Shown here piece after piece: positions 12,254-22,443 of a stretch of 64,000 nucleotides of DNA (the stretch's first letter is position 1; the number at the start of each line of letters is the position of its first letter). The position numbers were made by a program, and so were the translations under genes. The DNA is from Chlorella sorokiniana (lineage: Eukaryota > Chlorophyta > Trebouxiophyceae > Chlorellales > Chlorellaceae), in the NCBI GenBank assembly GCA_025917655.1, contig CP084617.1, positions 992,001-1,056,000 of the forward strand, read 5' to 3'. The notes beneath the pieces are model-generated. The model was not told the DNA's origin. It ran no database searches and saw only the letters and a list, made by a program, of their open reading frames with translations.

Positions 12254-12634
12254 ATGGTGCGCCCATATCCTGCATGCTGCAAGCCTCCAGGGCCCGCTCT
12301 CCGAACGGCATCGGGCTCTGGCCGCCTGCATTGTGCCTGCGACGGCGGCCGCGTAGGTGTCTGTAGCGGCCCCCGCCGGGGGACCACGCAGCAGCGCAGC
12401 CCAGCTGCTCCACCCCTTGCTGCACTCAAAGACCCTGCATGCCCGCCTTGCACTCTGCAGACCCGCGGCAACCAGCGTGAGATCGACCGTGCCCGCGCTC
12501 AGAAGCGCAAGGAGAAGGCCGGCGTTGCCAGCAAGGACAAGCCGGATGGTCTGACCCCGCTGCAGCGCCGTGAGCGTGACGCCAAGGCGCTGCAGGAGAA
12601 GGCAGCTAAGAAGGCAGAAGGCGGAAAGAAGTAG
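12254..12634 (+). CDS. SERF: SERF/4F5-type small basic protein, ATG-only first exon
   Basis: A 58-residue protein of the small EDRK-rich factor (4F5) family, heat-stable charged proteins that alter aggregation of amyloid-forming proteins. The main exon 12461-12634 reads TRGNQREIDRARAQKRK through KAAKKAEGGKK and lacks an ATG. The family begins MTRGNQRE, and the missing Met is supplied by an ATG at 12254-12256 directly followed by GTGCGC, a splice donor; the intron (12257-12460) ends CTCTGCAG. Exon 1 therefore contributes just three coding bases. The protein is dominated by Lys, Arg and Glu and has no membrane segment or signal. TGTAA at 12942 is a likely poly(A) signal. Small size and low complexity would make automatic gene finders miss it. 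Confidence 0.85.
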   Translation: MVRPYPACCKPPGPALRTASGSGRLHCACDGGRVGVCSGPRRGTTQQRSPAAPPLAALKDPACPPCTLQTRGNQREIDRARAQKRKEKAGVASKDKPDGLTPLQRRERDAKALQEKAAKKAEGGKK

Positions 12635-13137
12635 TAGGGCAGCGCAGCGACACAAGCAGGCCTTGTTCCGGCAGCTATGCCTGCAATGGCCGCCTGCTCA
12701 GATGCCCTACCCCTCACTTTCCATCCATCCGGCCGAACCACGCTTCCCGAACCACGCCTCTTGGAACGGTGCTGCTTGATTGCTGCGTCGAGTAGTGCCT
12801 CCCCATTACTCTCAATCCGTAGCCCTTGGTGATATCCTAACTGACCAGTTTCATGGCCCACCAGCACTTGAGTGAAGGCAGTTGCGGCATGCCCTTCACG
12901 AGTGTCTTGTCAATCCCTTTTGTTTTCCAAATTTTGCAACCTGTAATGGCAGCATCAGCAGTAAAATCACGCATGTGGGCGGGCGTAGCATAGCATATGA
13001 GACGAGAAGGGCACACGAAGGGAGAGGCGTTGTGGTGTACAGGAGAAATATCCTACATGAGGTGTTGTGATGCATGGCTCTTGAAGCGCTGCATGGCTCT
13101 TCATGCAGCAGGCACGGTGTGCCGGCCAGGTTAAGCG
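12635..13137. other. Convergent intergenic region SERF / MAEA
   Basis: Contains the SERF 3' untranslated region with TGTAA at 12942-12946, then AT-richer DNA. No coding sequence seen. A short direct repeat (GCATGGCTCTT) occurs at about 13072-13100. Confidence 0.5.
12942..12946 (+). promoter_or_regulatory. Poly(A) signal TGTAA for SERF
   Basis: TGTAA 308 bases after the stop; it is the standard green-algal poly(A) signal. Confidence 0.5.
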
Positions 13138-15103
13138 TCAGCTGATGTACACTCGGCGCAGCTCCGACACGTCACACTGGAAGCCGGTGCGGAGGCACGT
13201 GATGCGGCCGCCGCTGTCCGCCGCCATTGCCTGCAGAGCGCGCTGGCTGTACACGTAGCCGTTGGGCAGCGCCGCGGGCGGGTTGTGCTCGTCCATCAGG
13301 GTGTGGGAGATGGCGCAGATGAGCTTGGAGTGGACGTGCTTGGCGAAGGGCAGCCCCGCCGCCAGGGCGCGGAACGCGGGCAGGTGCAGCGGGTCCTCGC
13401 GGCAGCACCGCTCGCCCAGGCTGAGCGGCGTTTTCAGCGCCGACAGGCCCGCCTGCAGGTGGATGGCCAGCAGGGAGGTTGGGGGCAGGAAGTTGAGCCG
13501 GAAGAGCTCCTGGTGGAAGAGGTCGACCAGCTCCAGCCACTGCGGGGGCAGAGCAAGGGAGCGGGGGCGAGGAGGCAGGGGTAAGGGAGGGACAGTGGTG
13601 GGGATCATGGGCGGGAGCCGTCTGCACATTTCAGCTTTGGGGGCGGAAGCCAAACCTCCCACCCAAGCAGGATGGAGAGATAAACCCGCTGAGTGGGCGG
13701 CCAAAGAACTCAATCTCTGCTGCAGTGCGAGCGCCGCCCTGCTTCTCCCACCACCCTGCCCCCCGCTGTCCCGGCATGGCACCCACCCGCTCCCCTGCAA
13801 ACAGCGCCTTGTAAGGGGCGCACTGCGTGCCGGCCTGGAAGGCCAGCAGGGCCGCCGCGCGCTGCAGCTCCGCCATGTGCTGCGGGGCCCAGGGCGCAAG
13901 GTGGCGCGCGCGCGTACGCCACCGCCTCCAGCTGCTGGCCTGCCCGCACCAGCTCCACAAACTCCTGCGTGCGTGGGAGCGCCCAGCATTCCTGCCAGCT
14001 GTGTGCTGGCTGATCAAGGGCTGAATCATGCAGCCGACCACAGTCCACGAAGCGGGCCCAGCCCCCCTCCCAGCCAGCTTGTGGCTGCCGCCCTGGGCTC
14101 GCTCCGTCACCGCTGCCACACCAGCTTCCCCTCGGCGGCAAGGTGTGAGGGCCAGGCACGCGCCTGCACTCTGAGCTTGAACTCCAGCCTGCTCTTGGCC
14201 TTGCGCAGCCGCGCGCGGTGCTCGTCGCACCAGGCCAGCGCGGGGCCGCAGTCGTGGCCGCGCAGCGCTCCACCACGCGCTGCGCCCCCGCAAAGATGTG
14301 CAGCTCCACCAGAGGCTGGGGCGTGGGAGCAACGGAAAGCACAAGGCCGAAATCAAACTAATCAGTGAGGCGCATCAGGGCCCACCGGGCCAGCTCCGGC
14401 CCGCGCAGCCCTGGTGCCGAGCGGCGTGCCTCGCTGAGCTGGAACTCGCCGCCTGGGCAGGAAAGGCTCAGGCCTGGGCCTCGCAGCCAACGCTGGTCCA
14501 TGCTCCAAGCCAAGCACCCACCTCAATGCCAGCTGTCGCGGCCAGCCCTGCAGCCGTGCGCTTGTGCCCCGCCCGCAGCAGGTGGTCCACCAGCAGGCGG
14601 TCGATGCGCCGCCGGCTCCACTCTATCTGCCCGTCCTTGGGCGGCGGCCCCAGGCCTTGCAGGTGCTGCAGGCGGGCACGGCACCGCGCCAGGTCATCGC
14701 TTTCCGACACGCTCGTGGCTTCCAGCTGCAGGGGGCGAGCGAGGGTGTGGCGTGAGGGTAGCAAGGAGGCCATACGAGGAGGCCATCAGCGTGGCAAGAT
14801 GACATGCACTGGAACGTCTTCTCATGCGCCAACTTGACTCTGCCAGCAACAAAGTCGACAAGTACAGTGTCGGGAATCATGACAGCACACCTTCCGCTTG
14901 AGGCCCTGCAGCTGCTGCTCAAACTGTTGGAGGCAGGCCAGTGCAGCCTGTGTCGTCACGGGTGCTGGGGCCCCGCCGTGCGCTGCCGCCTGCACTCCCC
15001 TCAGGACGCCCTCCAGCTCCTCAATGGCGTACTTTCGGTCTCGTGTGACTCGTTTCAGGCTCTCATAGGGGACGCTGACGCTGGGGGCGTCCAGCAGCGC
15101 CAT
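13138..15103 (-). CDS. MAEA: MAEA/GID9-like subunit of the CTLH (GID) E3 ubiquitin ligase
   Basis: Subunit of the CTLH/GID ubiquitin ligase, which in yeast degrades gluconeogenic enzymes. The ATG at 15101-15103 opens MALLDAPSVSVPYESLKR; a coiled N-terminal helix, a LisH motif (RLLVDHLLRAGHKRTAAGL, about 14600), CTLH (EFVELVRAGQQLEAVAYAR, about 13960), CRA (LAPWAPQHMAELQRAAALL, about 13880) and the degenerate RING end (LPNGYVYSQRALQ to RRVYIS, about 13140-13270) follow in family order. The stop is TGA at 13138-13140. Two frame breaks occur inside conserved sequence, near 14257 (one C lost, before GPALAWCDEH) and in the CG run at 13904-13914 (one CG unit lost, before HLAPW). Restoring these gives continuous homology, so they look like assembly errors. 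Confidence 0.9.
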
Positions 15104-15494
15104 CGCTTGCGGGCTAGGCCTTCCGGTGCGCCGAGTCTGATCCGTACAACCAAGTAAGTGATCTCGCCAAGGAAAGCAGCTAACCAGTGCGAGCCTGGCC
15201 GGCCTGGCTCTGGAACGCACTTGTCCTGCTTGACGTCCTGCAACCTGTGGCAACATAGACCCCTTCCAACATATGTGGCCGTGTGACCCATGCAAGGATT
15301 GAAAACATCGGCGTTGCGCCCTCAGCTGCACTGCCAGTCGCCAGCTTAACTTTCAAGAGTGACATAGTGGCACAAACTGCGGTTGTTCTCGCCCTGTGGC
15401 GACCTTTACAACAGAACAAGGAGCTGGCGCATTGGGATTGAAGGCCTAGCCGGCTGCGTGTGCAACCCCTGCGCGGTTGTTGCGACCACTCTCC
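15104..15494. promoter_or_regulatory. Divergent promoter MAEA / TM9
   Basis: 391 bases between the two start codons; no coding exon or named element seen. Confidence 0.45.
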
Positions 15495-18400
15495 ATGGCC
15501 ACCGTGCGGCACGCAGCGGTCCTAGCGGCCCTGCTGTGCTGTATAGCACAGACAGGAGCCTACTATCTGCCAGGTGGTTCGCTGCGGATCGGCGCAGAGC
15601 GGATTGTGGGGCTGGGAAGCCGGCCCCTGTCTGCTCTCTCTTTCATTTCTCCTTGCCCGCATTATGCTGTGCAACCAGTCGGCGGGCCTCCAGCCTTGAC
15701 AGCAACGCGCTGGGCCGTTCCCCGGGCGGAGTCTTTGAACAGCTGCCGCACGGCGCTTGCGCGCGCAGCTCTTGCTGTTGCTTGTTGGCCACGCTGCATG
15801 GGTTGGGTGGCATCCACGTAGGCAGACAAAACACAACGTATTTGGCATCGCCTTTTTGCTGCATTTGCATCCGCCCATGGCCAGGCCTCACGCTCAGTCT
15901 TCGCACCCTGCTAACCGCCACTGCTCCCTTCCCTGTCTTGCGTCCAATACGTGGCCAATGCAGGCACATATCCTCAAGGTAAGCTGGCTTTGACATGAAA
16001 AGTTGTTACTGGCATTGCTGGCAGGGTTGCCCTGCTGAAACCATCTGCGGGGAGGATGCTTGCACGACTGGTTTGTTGCTGTTGTGATGCAGAGTTTCTT
16101 GTGGGCGATGTGATCCAGGCTGAAGTTAACTCCATGGTGTCATCCGAGGTGCGCAGCCTGAAGGGCAGGAAATGAGGCAGTGCCCCATTGGTTGTTTGTG
16201 CCGTGCCCATGAGTCTTGAGCGCTGGCGTGCCTATTACATACTGTGCTGACAGACCTTCCCATGGTCTGGGACCCCCCTTCCTGGCAGACGGAGATGCCC
16301 TTTGATTACTATTCGATGCCCTTCTGCAAGCCTCCTGAGGGCGTGCAACGCGCCACCAGCACCATCAACCCGGGCACCATCCTGCTTGGCATCAAGATCC
16401 AGAACTCACCCTACAACTTCACCATCATGGCGAGTTTAAAGGGGAACTGGACTGGGGTGGTCTTCATGGAGGGATGGGAGCCTGGCGGCAGTGTTGGCCA
16501 TGGCAACTGTTTGCAGCGCAGACTTGAGAAGACCATGGGTGGAAGGCTGCGCTGCGAATGCGCCGGGCTGCGGCGTAGTCGCTATGGAGCCCTGACACGC
16601 TGTGGATGCTCGGCTGCCCCTTCCCCCGGCGCAAGTGCAGACCAGGCAGCAGGGGCTCACGGTGTGCAACGGGCCCGACTACCCCAAACACGCGTACCCG
16701 CCCCTGAACGCCAAGGAGGTCAAGGTGCTGAGGGACCGCATCCGGCAGCAGTACCGCGTGCGCCTCATCCTGGACAACCTGCCCATCACCACCTTCGACC
16801 TGGAGTCGGAGCTGGAGCTGGGTGGGTGCCAGCAGATGCCGGGAGGGCAGCGGCAGCGCGGGGCCTGCCTCGATCTGCATGCAGTGGCAGCATCGTGCGG
16901 GCGACCAGGGGTTGAGCCCCCCCCCCCCGCCGCCCTCTTGCAGTGCTGCCCGGCTTCGAGGTGGGGTACCGCGTAGGCGACAAGTACTACGTGAACAACC
17001 ACCTCATGTTCAAGGTGCTGGTGCACGAAACAAACGGCCAGTACACGATGAGCAAGCAGGCGGAGGCCGAGGTGGAGGCAGCCGCCGCCGTGGAGGTGGG
17101 TTACAGCCCGGGGCTGGAGTGTGGGGGCTCTTCTGCGAGGCGGCGAAGGCTTCGTGCTCCCATCAGGTGCCCAGCGTGGCGCCCTGGCTTGAAGACAGTT
17201 GCGGGGGTAAGGCAAGCTGCCTGGGGCGCCTTGGCACCCACGTCTTGCCGGTTGGATTCGTGCAGGCCGGCGGCCGCCGCCTGCTCAAGGACGAAGACAA
17301 GCCCAAGGAGAAGGCCAAGAAGGCCGGCAACGCCAACAAGCGCGGCAAGCCGGAGCCGCGCGTGGTGCCCCCGGCCAGAAGATGTACATGGTTGTGGGCT
17401 TTGAGGTGCTGGCCTGCTCCATCAAGCGCGAACCCGGCCAGCCCATCAACAAGAACCTGAGGTGCCCCGAGTCGCCCGACGACGCCAACGCGCCCGAGCC
17501 CCAGGAGGTCAAGAAGGGTGAGCGGGAGCTGGCTGGGTGCATCAGGCAGCCTTTTGACAGCTGGTGGCTGCCGCATGGACAGCGGCTGCTTGGGTGCGGC
17601 CTGCACCCGCAGTCCTGCCGCATCCCTGGGGCAGCTGCTTGCACAGCATGCCCACCCCAGACGCACGGTGCTTGTGCCATCGTGTGCTGCCTCGTGCACC
17701 CACGCACAAGGACCCCCTCCCCGCCTGGGTCTCCTCTCTCCCCCAAACACAACTCCAGGCGCGGAAATCGTGTACGCGTACGACGTGTTCTGGGACACGA
17801 GCGACATCACGTGGTCCTCCCGCTGGGACTCGTACCTGCGCATGCCCGGCGGCAAGGTGCACTGGTTCTCCATCCTCAACTCCCTCATGGTGGTGGTGGT
17901 CATGTCGTGCATCGTGGCCATGATCATGATGCGCACCATCCGGCGCGACCTGCAGCGCTACGAGCAGCTGCTGGTGGACGGAGGTGGGCGGGGGGGGGGC
18001 ATAGGCGAGCCCTGCGTGAGACCCCGGGGGGCGTCCTGGGAACCTTCTCACCTTGTGGCGCGTTGCTGGGCCGCGTTCATCTGCGCTGGCCTGCCTCATC
18101 CCGGCGCTGGGCTGCCCCGCCACCCTGCCCCCGCCCGCCGCCTGCAGGCCAGGGCAACGACGTGGAGGAGTCTGGGTGGAAGATGGTCAGCGGCGACGTC
18201 TTCCGCCCCCGCCAACCCCTCTCCCTCTGCGTCCAGATCGGCTCGGGGTGCAGATCCTCTGCTCCGGCTTCATCACCCTGCTGTTTGCGGCGCTGGGCTT
18301 CCTGTCCCCCGCCTCCCGCGGCTCCCTGCTCACCGCCGCCCTCGTCATGTACCTGCTGCTGTCGGTGGCGGCGGGCTACGCCGCCGTCTGCCTCTGGGGC

Positions 18401-19910
18401 CTGGTCAACCGCTCGTACGAGGGCTGGTTCAAGGTGGGCCGCCTCCCTTGCTCTTCAAAGCTGAAGGCTAGGCCGCAGCCAGGGCAGTCGTGCTGTCCAG
18501 ACTTGCTGTGCTGTGCCGCCCGGCCGACGCACTGCCCACGACGCTGCGTGCACGGCACGCGGCAGCACCCCCCACCGGGTCGCTGGCCCTCCACCTCTGC
18601 GCCCTCGCCTGCCTGCCCGCAGGTGTGCTGGCGGGTGGCCTGCTTCTTCCCGGGCGTGACGGTGGCCGTCATGACCTTCCTCAACCTCTTCCTCTGGGCC
18701 ACCGGCTCGTCGGGAGCCATCCCCTGGGCTTCTTCTTCTCTATCATCTTCCTGTGGTGAGTGTGTGTGTGTGTGTGGGGGGGGTTCAAGCATGCGCAGCA
18801 TCCACGCCCTGCCCCTGCCCCTGCCCTCTCCGCTGCGCGGCGGTGCCAGCCTGCCTGCACCACCGCTCAACCCCCGCCTGCTGCCCCTGCGCCGCAGGCT
18901 GCTCATCTCCATCCCGCTCTCCTACTCGGGCGGCATCATCGCGGCCAAGCAGGAGATCCGGCAGTACCCCACGCGCACCAACCAGATCCCGCGCCACATC
19001 CCGCCCCCACTGGGCCTCCCACCCGCTGGTGCTCTTCTTTGCGGCGGGCCTGCTGCCCTTTGGCACCATCTTCGTGGAGCTCTACTTCGCCATGACCTCC
19101 ATGTGGCAGGTGGGTGGAGCGTGAAGGGTGAAGAACTGTTTGAAATGAGTAACGAGATGATGAGAGTGGGGGCGTTTTGCGGGAAGGATCGGGGCGGAAG
19201 CACGGATCGCCACAGCAGCCACCAGGGACCGCTGGCTGAAGCTACGCGGGGTTAGGGCCGCACTACTCATGACAGCACTGTTAGCACACCGAGGTCCTGT
19301 ATGGGGCCGAAAGCATGGCGGCTGATCTCCCCTTCCCTTTGATGTCCCGCTCCCGATGGCCCGCAGGGCTTCTTCTACTACATCTTCGGCTTTGCCTTCC
19401 TGGTGGCCATCCTGACCATCATCATCACCATCGAGGTGTCCATCGTGTGCACCTACGTGCAGCTGTGCGCCGAGGACTACCTGTGGTGGTGGCGCTCCTA
19501 CTACCGCGGCGGCTCCATCTCCGTCTACATCCTCATCTACTCCGTCGGTTTCCTGGTCAACACACTGCACAAGTGAGCCGGCCGCTTGGGTCTCCCCCGC
19601 CGCTGAACTTCCAACAGTCTGCTGCGGGGGTTGCACCAGGGGGTGCCGGGGCGCAGCCTGGTCGCCGTGGAGGGGGTTCCGTGGTGGTGGGCTGGGCCTG
19701 GGATGCTGCACCGCTGCTGCCGCTCATGCCCCCTCCTCGGGCTGGCCGCCTGCCCTGCCCCGCAGGCTGACGGGCGTGCTGCCGGTGGTGCTGTACCTCG
19801 CCTACATGGGCCTGCTGGTGTGGTGCCTCTTCCTGGCTATGGGCACCATCGGCTTCCTCTCCTCCTTCCTCTTCACCTACGCCATCTTCAACGCCGCCAA
19901 GAGCGACTAG
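15495..19910 (+). CDS. TM9SF: Transmembrane 9 superfamily protein (nonaspanin)
   Basis: Nine-span endomembrane (Golgi/endosome) protein implicated in cargo sorting. MATVRHAAVLAALLCCIAQTG is a signal peptide (ATG 15495). A 15-base exon (15964-15978) codes GTYPQ; the next exons give FLVGDVIQAEVNS, MPFDYYSMPFCKP (about 16300) and the lumenal domain, including VGYRVGDKYYVNNHLMFKV. A Lys-rich lumenal insertion (about 17280-17360) precedes the first membrane helix (ILNSLMVVVVMSCIVAMIMM, 17870). GDVFRPRQP and the remaining helices follow, ending NAAKSD at TAG 19908-19910; the acidic end fits Golgi-retention motifs of the family. Four one-base slips interrupt otherwise perfect family sequence, near 17371, 18247, 18722 and 19005, all in C or G runs. 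TGTAA at 20165 is a likely poly(A) signal. Confidence 0.92.
15964..15978 (+). other. TM9SF: 15-base microexon of the TM9 gene
   Basis: Bordered by AATGCAG and GTAAGC; it adds GTYPQ and keeps the frame between YYLP and EFLVGD, as the family requires. Confidence 0.8.
18762..18783 (+). repeat. (GT)n/G-run simple repeat in a TM9 intron
   Basis: Alternating GT then eight G directly after the exon donor. Low-complexity intron sequence. Confidence 0.8.
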
Positions 19911-20261
19911 AGCGCCGCGCTGGCACCCGCGCGCGACCCGGCCAGGCACCGCGGGTCAACCTTGCCAGCAGAGCGCCGGCCCTGTCCCCACGGCTGTGCC
20001 TGCTCGCAGCCTGCTGGATGCCGCCCCACTGGATGGGTGCACCGCCTCCCGCTGGCAGGCGGCAGAGCAAGGGAAGCAAAATGCGGACTCCATTGTTAAA
20101 AGACTGTCTGTCAATACTTTCCCCGCTGCTCACAAACTCTGCTTACTCTTTTTTGTTTGTATGTTGTAAACCAAGAGGCAAGTTGTCCTGGAGGTGATTG
20201 CGGCGGTACATAGGCAGAGGGCAAGAGCAGCAAGAACAAGGACGAACTTGAGCTGCAGACC
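19911..20261. other. Convergent 3' region TM9 / Naa10
   Basis: TM9 3' untranslated DNA with TGTAA at 20165-20169; no coding sequence seen. Confidence 0.5.
20165..20169 (+). promoter_or_regulatory. Poly(A) signal TGTAA for the TM9 gene
   Basis: TGTAA 255 bases after the stop, in an AT-richer stretch, which fits algal poly(A) signals. Confidence 0.6.
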
Positions 20262-21335
20262 CTATCGCCGCTTGCCGCCCTTCCGGCCTGATGCTGCCTT
20301 GTCGGGCGTGCCCGGCTGCTGCTTGCCCTTCTCCGCTGCTGCTGCCTTGTCTGCTGCCGCCTTGTCCGCTGCTGCCCTGAAGGTCTTCCGCATGGCAAAG
20401 GCATCCTCCCCATCTGCAGCAGCCAGACAAGTGGAAACACTTGAAAGGCTGCCCAGCACTGACGGTGGCGAGCCCGCAAGGACGGCCTGCGCAGGTGCTG
20501 GAACGGCAGGGCCACCCACCAGCGTAGTACTTCTCCTCGGTCTCGTGGATCCTGCGTGGGCCAGGCGAGCAGCAGCAGTGTGCGCCCAGCCTGCGGGCCG
20601 CCCATGCGCTGCTGTACAGCATGGCTCCCCCACCATTCGATGCAGCACCCCTGCTCCGCCCTGGCTCCACTCTGGCCTCACCTGTACCCCAGAGTCTCGG
20701 TGTAGAGATGGAAGGCGCCGCGGTTGGTGACGCGCACGTGCAGCGAGGAGTACCGCGCCCCAAACACCTCCTCCATCGCCTTGTCTGCGGGCAGAGGCAG
20801 ACCAGCAGCTGAATGCGCTGGCAAGGCCATCACCCCGCTCTCAGCTGAGCACAGCCGCAAGCATCGAGGCTCACGTGCTGCCGACATGAGCTTGGTGGCC
20901 AGGCCCAGCTTGCGGTGCGTGCGGGCCACCGCCAGCGATGTAATGTGGCCGTGCACCTCGGAAGACTCCTCCTCCCTGCGAATGAGACGAGATGCGCCAT
21001 CAGCCGCAAGGTGGAAGGTGCTGGCAGGCACGTGGGCAAGACGGGAACTGGACAGCAGGCCAGGCGGCAGCGGCGGCCGCACATCTTGGCCAGGACGTAG
21101 CCTACAATCTTTCCGTCGTAATCCTCCGCCACATACAGAAGCTGGGGCCACGAAAGTACATGGTAGAAATAATACTGCACAGAAAGCGCGGGCATGAGTG
21201 ATGGAGCGCACAGCGTCAGTGGCCCGACTGCCGCACAACCCACACCTTCAGTTGATAGTTCTCTGGCAGGCAGAGTAAATTGCACCGCTGCATTTGCAGC
21301 AAGTCGTCCACTGTTGCCTGTCGAATGGACACCAT
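20262..21335 (-). CDS. NAA10: N-alpha-acetyltransferase 10, catalytic subunit of NatA
   Basis: GNAT-fold enzyme that acetylates the N-termini of nascent proteins on ribosomes, paired with Naa15. The ATG at 21333-21335 opens [16 protein letters not shown]; the exon continues [13 protein letters not shown], almost identical to the family. Further exons give [30 protein letters not shown] (about 21100-21170), [24 protein letters not shown] (about 20900-20960; the acetyl-CoA loop RxxGxA reads RKLGLA), [22 protein letters not shown] (about 20710-20760) and [17 protein letters not shown] Lys/Ala-rich tail ends KGGKRR at TAG 20262-20264. A little of the sequence was abridged here with single-letter runs from separate exons. 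The tail is typical of algal and plant Naa10. No frame breaks noticed. Confidence 0.93.
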
Positions 21336-21498
21336 GCCGCTGTTTCTGCTTGTTTCTGGAGCCAATCAACACGCACGCCAGATGCCTGGTTCAGCAATCG
21401 TGTTCTTCCGATCGTTATGGAGTTCAGCCCTTCGGTAGTGACACTGTAGTGCTTGATGCCGCCGCCTATAGCTGCACAGCCTCTAAGCAATCCCTGGC
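21336..21498. promoter_or_regulatory. Compact divergent promoter Naa10 / orphan gene
   Basis: 163 bases between the start codons. No named element recognised. Confidence 0.45.
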
Positions 21499-22159
21499 AT
21501 GCAGACTTTAGAATCACTTGCTGACATGATTCCAGGCAGGCATTTCGCAAACAAGGCACACATGGCCCTGCAAAGGCTGAAGCTGAGGGTTGATGTGCAA
21601 ACAGCAGTCCTCATCCTAGGCTGCTTCACTGTGCTTCGTGTGACAAGCGCAGGAGCGGAAGCAAGGGCACTCATGCAGGAGGGCTCGCAGGCGCTGCCTG
21701 AGGCTCCAGCTGCAGAGTACGACGGCGCTGCTGCGCTTGAGCAGTCGGCGTTGGATGGGCTGATGGCATGTCCCCAAGTGCTCACCACAGTACTTCTGCT
21801 GGGCTGCCCAATCAGCTTGGACCGCATTTCTTTGCAGTTCAGCCGTGGCAGCGACAAGGCCCTGCTTGCCGACCAGGTCGCCGGTCTGGCAGCGGAGCTG
21901 AACGCTAATGGCCTGCCAGTGGGCAGGTGAGAGCGCTGCGGGGACAGGCAACGCGCTGGGCCAGGAAGGGGCCACAGGCGGTGGCCACCAGCCGCGGGCG
22001 ACACCTTGGATCCCCTGCCGCGAGCGTTGTAGGTGCTGTTCGGCGGTGGATGAAGTGGCGGCATCCGGCTGCGCCTGCAGCGCGGCGTATGCCGCTGAGC
22101 TGGAGCGGGAGCTGCAGCAGGAGGGCACCGACACCGCGACCTTGTACAGGGCGCGCTGA
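21499..22159 (+). CDS. Uncharacterised 168-residue protein, two exons
   Basis: The ATG at 21499 opens MQTLESLADMIPGRHF. Exon 1 (21499-21926) ends in phase 2 at AG|GTGAGA and exon 2 (22081-22159) begins after CCTGCAG; joining restores an open frame ending SAAYAAELERELQQEGTDTA...YRAR, TGA 22157-22159. Lengths sum exactly to 169 codons with no frame break, which supports a real gene. There are two moderately hydrophobic patches (TAVLILGCFTVLRV and VLTTVLLLGCPI), too short and broken for confident membrane helices, and an Ala/Glu-rich C-terminal helix. No family is recognised and no function is offered. It starts 163 bases from the Naa10 ATG on the opposite strand. Confidence 0.6.
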
Positions 22160-22443
22160 GCGTGCTGCAGGCAGCCTGCCGCGCCGAGGCGGACTGCCCC
22201 GAGGATGCTGGCGCTGGGCGCTGACGGGAGAAGCGCAATCCTTGCCTGCACTCACCAGAATAGACTCCCATATGACCCTAAACCTCAATGTGCGTGTGCG
22301 CGTGTGTGCCTTTTTATCCTTTAATCTATTGTGAGCCTCATGTGAGCCAGTGCATCAAAGGCAGCAAGCAATCCAGAGCGCAGGCGGCAGGCACCATTCC
22401 ATCGTGTGCACGGCCCAGCGCCCCGCCCTCCCTGCCGGCCTGC

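Noticed and set aside
13262-14368. 368-codon plus-strand open frame
   Set aside because: Mirror of MAEA exons and introns in GC-rich DNA.
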